Below are positions 33,829 to 41,988 of a stretch of DNA of 64,000 bases, piece by piece (position 1 is the first letter of the stretch; each line of letters begins with the position of its first letter). Source of the stretch: PALSA-350 sp963834445. GTDB taxonomy: Bacteria; Acidobacteriota; Terriglobia; Terriglobales; Acidobacteriaceae. The DNA lies in the NCBI GenBank assembly GCA_963834445.1, contig CAWIBU010000007.1, positions 372,001-436,000 on the forward strand, given 5' to 3'. The notes beneath the pieces were generated by a model that saw only the letters and a list, made by a program, of their open reading frames with translations, searched no databases and was not told where the DNA came from. The translations under genes and the position numbers were made by a program.

Positions 33829-35043
33829 CTAGCGCAGCAGCAGCCTCAGGTCGCGCAGGTTGTTGTGGGTGGGGCCGGTGAGGATCGCGTCGCCCAGCGC
33901 GGTGAAGAGAGGATAGGCATCGAAGCGGGCCAGTGCGCCGGCGGCATCGAGGCCTTTGGACTGGCTGCGTGCGACCGTTGTCTCGTCGGCGATCGCGCCG
34001 GCGGCGGGGCTGTTGCCATCGATGCCGTCACTGCCGGCGCTCAGCACCACCATTGGCTCCTGCAGCGCTAACGCACAGGCCAGGGCAAATTGCTGGTTGC
34101 GGCCGCCCTCTCCAGGCGCGTCACCCAAGCGTACCGTGACTTCCCCGGTCGACAGCAGACATAACTTCTTCTGGGGCAAGGCGCGGAAACGCTTTAACAG
34201 ATAGCGAGCGGCATCCGCGTAGTCCCAGTCGTCGCAGGTGTTGTCGATCACCACTTCATAGCCCAGCGCCTCCGCCTGGTGGCGCGCCGCCTCGGCGAGG
34301 TCATCACTGGAGAGCAGGACTTCCACTCGGTGCTTGATCAGCCGCGGGGTTTCCGGGGGATGGGCAAAGAAATCTGCAACCGCCGGCGGGAAGCGCAGGT
34401 GATAGCGCTGAATGATCTCCTGGCAGTCCTCCACGGTGGAGGTGTCTTCTAACGTAGGGCCAGAAGCCAGGGCGTCCAGGTGTCCCGGCGCTACATCCGA
34501 TACCAGCAGCGAGATGCGCTGGGCCTGGGCGGCGGCGGCGAGGCGGCCTCCCTTGACCGCGGAGAAGTGCTTGCGCACGGTGTTGATCTCGGCGATGGTG
34601 GCTCCGGAACCGACCAGCTTCTGATAGAGGCCTTGGGTTTCTGCCAAAGAGATGTGACCGTCGAGCGGCAGCTCGCACATCGCCGAGCCGCCGCCGCTGA
34701 CCAGGAAGTAGACCAGATCCTCCGGGGTGGTTTTACGTAACAGTTGCAGTGCTGCGCGGGCGGAGGCGAATGAGTCCTCGTTGGGGAGGGGATGGCCGCC
34801 CACATAGTAATCAATGCCGGGGAGGTGCACGGCGGGCAGCGTCGGCGCGCAGCAGACGCCCCCCGCTAACGGCACCCGGGCGTGCAGGGCGTCGAGCATG
34901 GGCAACGCGGCCTTGCCTAGGGCGATGACGTAGATGCGTTCCGCACGTGGAACCGTCTTGAACTTGTGCGCAAACGCCGCGGGGATACTGGCCGCTGCGA
35001 GCGCCTGATGGAAGATGGTGCGGGCGTCATGGTGCGCACTCAT
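33829..35043 (-). CDS. Glycerate 2-kinase (DUF4147/MOFRL family)
   Basis: Phosphorylates D-glycerate to 2-phosphoglycerate, 404 aa, cytoplasmic; older annotations call the family hydroxypyruvate reductase TtuD. Seen: VIALGKAA near residue 40, YYVGGHPLPNEDS, the LVSGGGSAMCELPLDG nucleotide/substrate loop, NTVRKHFSAVKGGRLA, ASGPTLEDTST, and the C-terminal MOFRL domain with GEGGRNQQFALA, SAGSDGIDGNSPAAGAI and LTGPTHNNLRDL. All usual motifs are present. It overlaps the upstream hydrolase gene by 4 bp (ATGA), suggesting coupled translation. Confidence 0.92.
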   Translation of the reverse strand: MSAHHDARTIFHQALAAASIPAAFAHKFKTVPRAERIYVIALGKAALPMLDALHARVPLAGGVCCAPTLPAVHLPGIDYYVGGHPLPNEDSFASARAALQLLRKTTPEDLVYFLVSGGGSAMCELPLDGHISLAETQGLYQKLVGSGATIAEINTVRKHFSAVKGGRLAAAAQAQRISLLVSDVAPGHLDALASGPTLEDTSTVEDCQEIIQRYHLRFPPAVADFFAHPPETPRLIKHRVEVLLSSDDLAEAARHQAEALGYEVVIDNTCDDWDYADAARYLLKRFRALPQKKLCLLSTGEVTVRLGDAPGEGGRNQQFALACALALQEPMVVLSAGSDGIDGNSPAAGAIADETTVARSQSKGLDAAGALARFDAYPLFTALGDAILTGPTHNNLRDLRLLLR

Positions 35044-35717
35044 CGCTCAGCAATCCATCGCTCAGCAATCCAGGCATTCAAGGCGAGCTGCATCTGGTCC
35101 AGTTTGCCGACGAAGAAATGATCGGCGCCGGGCACCATCACCAGATTCGCCGGCGGCGCCGCCGCGGCGACCACGGCTTCTATTTCCGCCTGCGGTCCAT
35201 ACTCATCGTGGTCGCCGCTGATAAATAATTTGGGCTGCAGGCAGCGGGCCAGAAACTCGTAGTGATAAGCGCGCCCCCCGGCACTCACGGGAAGCCCCAG
35301 AGCGGCGATGCCTTTGACCCGCGGATCGCCGCAGCAGGCATGCAAGCCGACACTGGCGCCGAAGGAGAAACCGGCGAAGAGAATGGGCCGCGCGTACTCC
35401 CGCTCCAACCAGTCGAGCGCGGCGCGGGTGTCGTCTCGCTCGCCGTGGCCCTTGTCGTGCGTGCCCTCGCTCAGCCCGGCGCCGCGGAAGTTGAAGCGCA
35501 GCACCGGGATCCCCTTTGCCTGAAAACACTTCATGGCGTGGTAAACAACCTTGTTATGCAGGGTGCCCCCGAAGAGCGGGTGAGGATGACAGACCAGCGC
35601 GGCGTAACGCGCATCGGGCTCGCCCAGGTTCAACAGCGCTTCCAGGCGGCCGGCGGGTCCGCGCAGATCGTCTACATTGCGCAGCCGTGCGTTGGATGGG
35701 GTCGCGTCCAGGGTCAT
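35040..35717 (-). CDS. Alpha/beta hydrolase (KANL3/Tex30-dienelactone-hydrolase-like)
   Basis: 225 aa serine hydrolase. Seen: YAALVCHPHPLFGGTLHNKV (oxyanion region), FNFRGAGLSEGTHDKG, nucleophile Ser in FAGFSFGAS, acid in ISGDHDEYGP and His in GADHFFVGKLD, so the triad is complete. This HPHP...FRG pattern is common in small bacterial hydrolases of unknown substrate. The C-terminus carries a perfect duplication WIAER-WIAER, caused by a tandem 15-bp repeat at the 3' end, and its stop overlaps the glycerate kinase start. It is divergent from the M20 gene with only 23 bp between the start codons. Confidence 0.82.
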   Translation of the reverse strand: MTLDATPSNARLRNVDDLRGPAGRLEALLNLGEPDARYAALVCHPHPLFGGTLHNKVVYHAMKCFQAKGIPVLRFNFRGAGLSEGTHDKGHGERDDTRAALDWLEREYARPILFAGFSFGASVGLHACCGDPRVKGIAALGLPVSAGGRAYHYEFLARCLQPKLFISGDHDEYGPQAEIEAVVAAAAPPANLVMVPGADHFFVGKLDQMQLALNAWIAERWIAER

Positions 35718-35745
35718 CGCTCTTAGGTATCCTAACAACGATGAC
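35713..35745. promoter_or_regulatory. 33-bp dyad covering both start codons of a divergent gene pair
   Basis: GTCATCG (35713-35719), TTAGG (35723-35727), TAT centre, CCTAA (35731-35735), CGATGAC (35739-35745): all four blocks are symmetric about position 35729. The ATG of the hydrolase (35717) and of the M20 gene (35741) lie inside the outer arms. Candidate operator for a dimeric regulator, or an RNA hairpin occluding either start. Confidence 0.5.
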
Positions 35746-36787
35746 AGCCCTCGTTTCCCCAATCGCTTCGCCAATTGACCCTATCGCCCTCACCCGCCGC
35801 CTGGTAGACATTGAATCGGTCACCTACAACGAGGGCGCCGTGGGCGCGTATCTCGCCGGCCTGCTTGCCGAGCGGGGCCTGGTCGTGGGACGGACCGCCG
35901 TTCCCCAGCCGCCCAATAGCCGCTTCACGGGGGAACGCTTCAATGTATATGGAGACTACGGGGTGCGGCCGGACGTGGTGTTCTCAACGCATATGGATAC
36001 AGTGCCGCCGTATTTGCCCAGCCGGGAGGACGATCTCTACCTCTACGGGCGGGGCGCTTGCGATGCCAAGGGAATTATTGCCGCGCAACTGGCGGCAGCA
36101 GAGCGGTTGCACGCAGACGGTCTTGCCGTGGGTGTGTTGTTTGTTGTGGGCGAGGAGCGTGACTCGGCGGGAGCACGGGTCGCCAACCTGAACCCCAGGG
36201 GAAGCCGCTTTCTCATTAATGGCGAGCCCACCGACAACCGCCTCGCGCTGGCCTCGAAAGGCGCGCTGCGGGCGGAGATCAAGGCGCACGGCACCATGGC
36301 CCACTCCGCTTACCCGGAACTGGGCGAGAGCGCCGTGCATAAGCTGGTGCGGGCGCTCGATCGCTTGCTCGACATGCCGCTGCCCAGCGTCGAGGGCGTG
36401 GGCCCGAGCACGCTGAACATTGGCGTCGTCGAAGGAGGCCGGGCGCCGAATGTGATTGCCGACGCTGCTGCGGCGCAGGTGCTGATCCGGCTGGTCGGGC
36501 CGTCAGCAGAAACGCGCGCGGCGGTGGAGCAGGCGGTGGCCGGGTTGGCCGACGTGGAATTCACGCTCGAGATCCCGTTCATCCGTATGCGCGCCGTGCA
36601 GGGTCTGGAAACCATGGTCGCGGCCTTCACCACCGATATTCCGGCGTTGAGTAACTGGGGCGAGCCGCTGCTGCTGGGGCCGGGGTCGATCCATGTGGCG
36701 CACACTCCGTTTGAGAAGATTGCCAAGCAGGAATTGCTGGCGGCGGTCGATCTCTATTGCGCGGTCGCGCACGGGCTGGTGGGATGA
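35741..36787 (+). CDS. M20-family metallohydrolase (ArgE/DapE/succinyl-diaminopimelate desuccinylase type)
   Basis: 348 aa zinc aminoacylase/deacylase. Seen: the first metal His and Asp in VVFSTHMDTVPPYLP, LYGRGACDAKGIIAAQLAA with the bridging Asp, catalytic EE in VVGEERDSAGA, INGEPTDNRLALASKGALR at the metal-site Glu, GTMAHSAYPELGESA in the lid domain and the C-terminal metal His in PGSIHVAHTPFEKI. All expected ligands are visible. The substrate is a small N-acyl amino acid or peptide, not further defined. ATG 35741 lies in the dyad; the stop overlaps the next gene by 4 bp. Confidence 0.88.
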   Translation: MTALVSPIASPIDPIALTRRLVDIESVTYNEGAVGAYLAGLLAERGLVVGRTAVPQPPNSRFTGERFNVYGDYGVRPDVVFSTHMDTVPPYLPSREDDLYLYGRGACDAKGIIAAQLAAAERLHADGLAVGVLFVVGEERDSAGARVANLNPRGSRFLINGEPTDNRLALASKGALRAEIKAHGTMAHSAYPELGESAVHKLVRALDRLLDMPLPSVEGVGPSTLNIGVVEGGRAPNVIADAAAAQVLIRLVGPSAETRAAVEQAVAGLADVEFTLEIPFIRMRAVQGLETMVAAFTTDIPALSNWGEPLLLGPGSIHVAHTPFEKIAKQELLAAVDLYCAVAHGLVG

Positions 36788-37293
36788 GCACGATTGGCTG
36801 GGGTACCCGGCTCCATCTCGGCACACTGGCGGCAGGTGCTGCCTGGCTGGCCGGGTGGTTGGTAAGTTTTCCCTTTGAACTGCCGCTGGCCTGGCGTTAT
36901 GTCGATGCGCATGCCGCCCGGCTACCCGGGGCGCTGGCAGAAGGGCTGTTGGTGTGGGCCGGCTTTAGCCTCATTCTCGCCGTGGTCGGCTTGTTGCCCC
37001 TGCTGTTGCCCTTGTTGCTGGCGGCGCCAGGCTGGATCGTGCGCCTGCGCTGGGTGCTGATTCCGTCGGCTGGGCTGCTCGCCATGGCGGCCATCAATTA
37101 CCGCATGGGGTTTCTGAATATGTATCACGTCCGGCATCCGGAGGGCCCGCGGGCCTTTTTTTTCAGTGCGCCCAATTTTTTTATCATCACCTTCGCTTCG
37201 GTCATGGTCTGGGTCTATGCGACGCTGGCGCGGATCCGGCTGATGCGGTTTGCCGGGCATAGCGGTGAAGCTGCTTTAACTGCGGGCGAATAG
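36784..37293 (+). CDS. Four-TM integral membrane protein, hypothetical
   Basis: 169 aa with four hydrophobic segments at about residues 12-30, 56-82, 88-106 and 128-150 (for example FSLILAVVGLLPLLLPLLLA). Between TM3 and TM4 is a short loop with YRMGFLNMYHVRHPEGP. No family recognised. ATG 36784 overlaps the M20 stop (ATGA), so the pair is an operon. Its last 18 bp overlap the convergent Fic gene. Confidence 0.7.
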   Translation: MSTIGWGTRLHLGTLAAGAAWLAGWLVSFPFELPLAWRYVDAHAARLPGALAEGLLVWAGFSLILAVVGLLPLLLPLLLAAPGWIVRLRWVLIPSAGLLAMAAINYRMGFLNMYHVRHPEGPRAFFFSAPNFFIITFASVMVWVYATLARIRLMRFAGHSGEAALTAGE

Positions 37294-37878
37294 TAACAGT
37301 AACTGCATGTTGTTGTTATCCGCGGCGCGCAAGGCCTCGATGTAGTTGCGGCGGTAGTCGCCGCTGCGTGAAATAGCGGAGCTTCCCCAGGAGAACGCCG
37401 GCTGGCCCAGCCGCTCGGCCAGCACATCGGCCATCAGGCGAGCGTGCCGGCCATTGCCGTTCGCGAAGGGGTGAATCGAGACCAGGCGATGGTGCATGCG
37501 GATGGCGATCTCGTCCGGCACGAAGGTGCGGTGATCGATCCAGTAGCGCACATCGCCCAGCAAGCCGGCCAGCGCATCGCGAATTTCAAAATGAGGGATG
37601 CCAAGGTTTTTTTCTGTGGCGCGGTACCGGCCGGCCCAGGTCCACGTCTGGTTGAACATGCGCTGGTGCAGTCCGCGCACGTAGGCTTCCGCCAGCGAGT
37701 CGCGCCGCTGCAAGCGGAGCGGATTCAACGCCCAGGCATAGGCCTGGAGCACGTTTTGTCGTTCCCATTGGTTCAGTTCCGCGCGCGTGGCCAGAGCGGG
37801 CAGAAGGCCGGCTTGCTCGTCCGCCGAGAGCGGCGTTCTGCCTTCGGTCTCACGCGGGAACAGGTCGGCCTGGCTCAT
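37276..37878 (-). CDS. Mobile mystery protein B (Fic-domain protein)
   Basis: 200 aa Fic-fold protein matching the mobile mystery protein B family (TIGR02613 by motif). Seen: the Fic catalytic loop HPFANGNGRHARLMADVLAE near residues 136-155, WTWAGRYRATEKNLGIPHF upstream of it, and GDYRRNYIEALRAAD at the end. The intact HPFxxGNGR loop predicts transfer of a nucleotide group (AMPylation or similar) to a target protein. It follows mobile mystery protein A by 9 bp; the pair behaves like a toxin-antitoxin or regulatory module in many genomes, but function is not established. Confidence 0.88.
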   Translation of the reverse strand: MSQADLFPRETEGRTPLSADEQAGLLPALATRAELNQWERQNVLQAYAWALNPLRLQRRDSLAEAYVRGLHQRMFNQTWTWAGRYRATEKNLGIPHFEIRDALAGLLGDVRYWIDHRTFVPDEIAIRMHHRLVSIHPFANGNGRHARLMADVLAERLGQPAFSWGSSAISRSGDYRRNYIEALRAADNNNMQLLLLFARS

Positions 37879-37887
37879 ACGCGGTGC

Positions 37888-38331
37888 TCATGCCCCGTGC
37901 TTGAGCAGGCGGCGGGTCTCCGCCTCAATGGCCTCCTCGAGATGCCCCGAGGCCTGGTCCTCGAGCGCCATGGAGTGCTCGACCTGTAGTACCCGGCGGG
38001 TGGCCTGCGCACGGGCGCGACTCTCCAGCAGTTGCTGTATCGTGCCTTGTTTGGGCACCAACGCGTAGACCAGATCGCAATCGAGAGCGGCGGCCAACTT
38101 GCGCAAGCTCTTAAGTGTGATGCTGTCGTCAGCCTCGGCTCTCTCAAGTTGCAGGGGCAGCTGGCGGCTGGTGCCGGTGACCAGGGCCAGCTCACGCGCA
38201 GAGATGCCCATGGCTTCCCGGATGGCGCGGAGCCATCCACGGGAGGGACGGGGCACTTGCTGTGCAAGGCGGAAGGGCTCTAGCGTTCGGTCGAGCTGTT
38301 GGAGACGCATTTCCTGGAAAATCTTGCGCAT
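37888..38331 (-). CDS. Mobile mystery protein A (HTH protein)
   Basis: 147 aa, family TIGR02612 by motif. Seen: RLQQLDRTLEPFRLAQQVPR, then GWLRAIREAMGISARELALV as the start of a helix-turn-helix, LERAEADDSITLKSLRKLAA completing an XRE-like HTH, and ALDCDLVYALVPKQG. Probably the DNA-binding, antitoxin-like partner of the Fic gene downstream and likely autoregulatory. ATG 38331 is 17 nt or so from a predicted transcription start (promoter 38355-38383), which rules out the longer upstream frame. Confidence 0.87.
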   Translation of the reverse strand: MRKIFQEMRLQQLDRTLEPFRLAQQVPRPSRGWLRAIREAMGISARELALVTGTSRQLPLQLERAEADDSITLKSLRKLAAALDCDLVYALVPKQGTIQQLLESRARAQATRRVLQVEHSMALEDQASGHLEEAIEAETRRLLKHGA

Positions 38332-38354
38332 CGAAAGAACCTGAAGACAAGGTA

Positions 38355-38383
38355 AATGTAGCAGCACAAGCTCTATATGACAA
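38355..38383 (-). promoter_or_regulatory. Promoter of the mobile mystery A/B pair
   Basis: Minus strand TTGTCA (38383-38378), 17-nt spacer, TACATT (38360-38355), in an AT-rich patch (38340-38420) unlike the GC-rich flanks. Good fit to a sigma-70 consensus; the predicted start falls about 17 nt before ATG 38331. Confidence 0.55.
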
Positions 38384-38454
38384 TCTAAATATAACATTAG
38401 TGCGCGTAATGAGTATCTATAGATGTCCACAAGAAATCGGTAAACTTGAGCAAG

Positions 38455-40557
38455 ATGACCCAACCAACCAACGCGCTTGCTTCTGCCTCCTCGGCTTACC
38501 TGCGGTCTGCGATGCACCAGCCCGTTCAATGGCAGGAGTGGGGTGCGGACGCCTTTGCCCAGGCGGCCGCCGCAGACAAGCCCATCCTGCTCGATATTGG
38601 CGCGGTGTGGTGCCACTGGTGCCATGTGATGGATCGGGAAAGCTATGAGGATGCGGGCCTCGCGGCCGTGATCAACCAGCATTTCATCGCGGTGAAGGTG
38701 GATCGCGATGAGCGGCCGGATGTAGACACGCGTTACCAGGCGGCGGTTTCCTCAATCAGCGGACAGAACGGGTGGCCGTTGACAGCGGTGCTGACTCCGC
38801 AGGGCAAACCGTTTTTTGGGGGAACGTATTTCCCCCGGGATGACCGTTATGGCCGGCCGGGCTTCGAGCGGGTGCTGCGCAGCATGGTGGACGCTTGGCA
38901 GAAGCGGCGCGAAGAGGTGCTGGAATCGGCCGGCAGCGTGGTCGAGGCGATTGAGTATAACGAGAGCTTTGCCGGGCAGGGAGGAAGCCTGAGCCTGAGC
39001 ATCGTGGAGAAAATGGTGGCCTCGGCGCTCGAGAAGTTCGATCGCCATCACGGCGGGTTTGGGGCGCAGCCCAAGTTTGGCCATCCCTCGGCGATAGATC
39101 TGCTGCTCGATGTAGCGGTCCGCACCCACCACCATGAGGCCCAGGAAGCGGCCTCGGTGACCCTCGAAAAGATGGCTCATGGAGGGGTGTATGACCAGCT
39201 GGCGGGCGGGTTCCATCGCTACTCCGTGGACGAGGCGTGGGTGGTGCCGCACTTCGAGAAAATGTTGTACGACAATGCGGAACTGTTGAAAAACTATGTG
39301 CACGGCTTTCAGAGTTTTGTGAACCCGCAGTGGGCGCGGGTGGCGAAGGACATCATTCGCTGGATGGATAACTCGCTGAGCGACCGGGAGCGAGGCGGGT
39401 TTTACGCTTCGCAGGATGCCGATATCAACCTGGACGACGACGGCGATTACTTTACCTGGACGCGGGCGGAGGCGGCTGCTGTATTGACCCCGGAAGAGAT
39501 GGAGATTGCCGGGGCTTACTACGACATCGGCGATTTGGGAGATATGCACCACAACCCGGCCAAAAATGTGCTGCACGTAAAACACACAATAGACACCGTG
39601 GCTGTTCGTCTGGGGAAGACGCATGGCGAAGCAAAGGCGTTGTTGGATGCGGCGCATGGAAAGCTGGAGGCAGCCCGGGCCAAGCGGCCTGCACCCTTTA
39701 TCGACACCACGGTGTATACCAGCTGGAATGCGCTGGGGGTTTCAGCCTACCTGGAGGCGGCCCAGGTACTGCGCTTGCCGGTAGTGAAAGAGTTCGCGCT
39801 GCTGACCCTGGACCGGCTGCTGCGCGAGGGTTGGCAGCCTGAGCGTGGGCTGGCTCATGTGATCGCGTATGACGGTGCGGCCGCTCCCCGATGGGTGGCG
39901 GGGATGCTGGATGATTACGCGTTTCTGGTGCATGCCTGCCTGGATGGATGGATGGCGACTGGTTCACAGCGGTATTACCAGGCCGCGCTTGAATTGGCGG
40001 AGGGCATGATTGCGAAGTTTTACGACTCCACCGGGGGCGGATTTTTTGATGCGGCTGCGAGCGGGCCCGAACTGCTGGGCGCGTTGACGGCACGGCGCAA
40101 GCCATTGCAGGATTCGCCAACGCCGGCGGGCAACCCCGCGGCTGCGGCTGCGTTGTTGCGCTTGTATGGCTTGAATGGACGAGTGGATCTGCGCGAGAAG
40201 GCGGAAGATACTCTGGAGGCCTTTGCCGGGGTGGTGGCGCACTTCGGGTTGTATGCGGGGACGTACGGGCTGGCGCTCCAACGCTTGCTGTTGCCGCCGG
40301 TTCAGGTGGTGGTGATTGGAGACGATGTGGCCGCCGATGAGCTGGAGGCCGCGGCCACGGTAGGTTATGCGGTGAACAAATCCGTAATCCGCTTGAGCCG
40401 GGCGCAGGTGCGGGGCTGGTTGCCGCCTTTGCTGGCAGAGACGCTGCCCCTGCTGCCCGACCTGCTGGCGCCCGAGAGTTTCGCCGTGGTCTGCAAGGGC
40501 GCTACCTGCCTGCCACCCACCATCGATCCCGATCAGCTACTGTTATTGCTACAGTAA
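38455..40557 (+). CDS. Thioredoxin-domain protein of the YyaL/DUF255 (SSP411-like) family
   Basis: 700 aa. Seen: an N-terminal thioredoxin-like domain with CxxC in VWCHWCHVMDRESYED (about residues 55-70), VDRDERPDVDTRYQ and GQNGWPLTAVLTPQGKPFFG, followed by an (alpha/alpha)6-barrel region with FGAQPKFGHPS, GGFHRYSVDEAWVVPHFEKM, YASQDADIN and TSWNALGVSAYLEA. Same layout as bacterial YyaL and animal SPATA20. Function is undefined in the family; redox and glycosidase-like activities have been suggested. TTG at 38446 is an alternative start. Confidence 0.9.
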   Translation: MTQPTNALASASSAYLRSAMHQPVQWQEWGADAFAQAAAADKPILLDIGAVWCHWCHVMDRESYEDAGLAAVINQHFIAVKVDRDERPDVDTRYQAAVSSISGQNGWPLTAVLTPQGKPFFGGTYFPRDDRYGRPGFERVLRSMVDAWQKRREEVLESAGSVVEAIEYNESFAGQGGSLSLSIVEKMVASALEKFDRHHGGFGAQPKFGHPSAIDLLLDVAVRTHHHEAQEAASVTLEKMAHGGVYDQLAGGFHRYSVDEAWVVPHFEKMLYDNAELLKNYVHGFQSFVNPQWARVAKDIIRWMDNSLSDRERGGFYASQDADINLDDDGDYFTWTRAEAAAVLTPEEMEIAGAYYDIGDLGDMHHNPAKNVLHVKHTIDTVAVRLGKTHGEAKALLDAAHGKLEAARAKRPAPFIDTTVYTSWNALGVSAYLEAAQVLRLPVVKEFALLTLDRLLREGWQPERGLAHVIAYDGAAAPRWVAGMLDDYAFLVHACLDGWMATGSQRYYQAALELAEGMIAKFYDSTGGGFFDAAASGPELLGALTARRKPLQDSPTPAGNPAAAAALLRLYGLNGRVDLREKAEDTLEAFAGVVAHFGLYAGTYGLALQRLLLPPVQVVVIGDDVAADELEAAATVGYAVNKSVIRLSRAQVRGWLPPLLAETLPLLPDLLAPESFAVVCKGATCLPPTIDPDQLLLLLQ

Positions 40558-40568
40558 TGGGGAAATGC

Positions 40569-40675
40569 CCGGGTGCCCCATCCTTTGCGTTCTTTGCAAA
40601 GGGTGGGATCAAAAGCGGTCAGTTCGACATTCGTGGATGCGTCCTTCGCCAAAAGCCGAAGGATGGGGCACCCGG
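40569..40675. repeat. Palindromic REP-like element with 17-bp perfect arms
   Basis: CCGGGTGCCCCATCCTT (40569-40585) and AAGGATGGGGCACCCGG (40659-40675) are perfect reverse complements. Each arm carries a small inner hairpin (TTTGC-GCAAA; TCCTTCG-CGAAGGA). The rest of the gap to 40837 holds GTCGCTTCGGTCGGGAT, GGGATGACAAAG and one more ATGGGGCACCC near 40819-40829, pieces shared with the elements at 17.1, 21.1 and 33.7 kb. No gene in 40558-40837. Confidence 0.7.
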
Positions 40676-40837
40676 AGGTTTGTGGGACTTCCAGCGAGAC
40701 AGGGAGGCCGAAGTCAACGGCAAGGAAAGCCGTTAGCTAGGCTCGTCGCTTCGGTCGGGATCACAACTTTGTTTGGCGAAAGCCTTTGGGATGACAAAGT
40801 CCTTTGGGGTTCAATGGGGCACCCGTCATCGTTTTGT

Positions 40838-41413
40838 CTACCAGGCGCGCGAAAAATTAGGGCCGGCCTTGCTGGCATCACGAAGACGCGCATCCACGCC
40901 CGCGTTGAACTCAATCAGCCGGCCAAACAACCACACCAGATCGGAAAGGCGATTGAGGTAAGCCAATACCTCCGGCTTAACCTCTTGCCCACTCTCCGCC
41001 AGCCGCACTGCGCATCGCTCCGCACGCCGGCAGACCGTGCGCGCCACTTCGTACGCCGCTGATTCTGGATGAGCCCCAGGCAACGACCAATCGGCGAGAA
41101 TACCTTCGGTCGCTTCGATCCGGTAAACCAGCTGGGTCAGGAACTCCACATCCTCGGCGGTTACATACACCTGCGGTTTCTTACTTTCGGGCGGAGTAGC
41201 CAGTGCCGATCCCAACCGGAACAGTGTCTTCTGAATCTGTTCGGTCCAGCCGGCAATCTCGGCATTTTTACAGATGCTGCGCGCAAAGCCCAGCACCGTA
41301 TTCAGCTCATCGACGGTGCCGTAGGCCTCAACGCGCACATCCGCTTTGGAAATGCGAATGCCCCCGGCAAGCCCGGTCTGTCCTTTATCCCCACTCTTGG
41401 TTGCAATGCTCAT
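40838..41413 (-). CDS. pduO: Cob(I)alamin/cobinamide adenosyltransferase, PduO type
   Basis: Transfers adenosyl from ATP to Co(I) corrinoid, 191 aa, cytoplasmic. Seen: TKSGDKGQTGLAGG ATP loop, RVEAYGTVDELNTVLGFARS, and YRIEATEGILADWSLPG near 110 with VCRRAERCAVRLAE and LNRLSDLVWLFGRLIEF near the end, all classic PduO-type motifs. ATG 41413 overlaps the upstream cobC stop by 4 bp. Last gene of the riboswitch-led uptake and salvage operon; adenosylation is needed before nucleotide-loop assembly. Confidence 0.93.
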   Translation of the reverse strand: MSIATKSGDKGQTGLAGGIRISKADVRVEAYGTVDELNTVLGFARSICKNAEIAGWTEQIQKTLFRLGSALATPPESKKPQVYVTAEDVEFLTQLVYRIEATEGILADWSLPGAHPESAAYEVARTVCRRAERCAVRLAESGQEVKPEVLAYLNRLSDLVWLFGRLIEFNAGVDARLRDASKAGPNFSRAW

Positions 41414-41988
41414 CGTTTCGCTCCTGTTAATGCTAAGCTGCGTTGCGCTGTATAGCGCACAACGCAGCAGTAAGATTCTGTTGCCCGCCAGGCCTCGGGC
41501 TGCGAGCGCCCACAAAAATGTTGCAGGACCACCCGCAACACGCCGGCATGCGAGACCAGCGCAATCGGCCCGGTCGGGTGATCGAGCAGATCATTCACTT
41601 CACCCAGCACGCGTGCCTCGAACACCGGGAACGTTTCCCCTGAAGGCGCCGCTAGCCGGGGAAACTCCGCCAGCCACCTATGTGCATAATGTGGATCTCT
41701 CCGCTCAATCTCTTGCCAACACAGGCCCTCCCACTCCCCGAAGTGGATCTCCCGCAGAGCGGGACGAGTCTCGAGGCCAACGTCATGGGCCACGGCGAGC
41801 GCTTGCCCCGTACTTCGCGCACGCTTCAGGTCACTGCTATAGACGCGCTCGATCTGTTCCCCGGCGAGCGAACTCACCAGTTCGCTAACCTGAGCCCACC
41901 CGAGCGAATTCAAATCAGGGTCCGAGTGCCCACAGAAGCGTCCCGCCATTTCCGTTGCCGCGTGACGAATCAACAGAAGGTCGCTCAT
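41410..41988 (-). CDS. cobC: Alpha-ribazole-5'-phosphate phosphatase-like histidine phosphatase
   Basis: 192 aa histidine phosphatase. Seen: LLLIRHAATE (catalytic RHG-type His), the second Arg in YSSDLKRARSTGQ, EIHFGEWEG, and SHAGVLRVVL with the second catalytic His. Membership of this superfamily is broad, but the position between cobS and pduO makes the CobC role (removing phosphate from alpha-ribazole-P or cobalamin-5'-P) likely. Both ends overlap neighbours by 4 bp. ATG 41988 gives the shortest N-terminus before the motif. Confidence 0.85.
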   Translation of the reverse strand: MSDLLLIRHAATEMAGRFCGHSDPDLNSLGWAQVSELVSSLAGEQIERVYSSDLKRARSTGQALAVAHDVGLETRPALREIHFGEWEGLCWQEIERRDPHYAHRWLAEFPRLAAPSGETFPVFEARVLGEVNDLLDHPTGPIALVSHAGVLRVVLQHFCGRSQPEAWRATESYCCVVRYTAQRSLALTGAKR

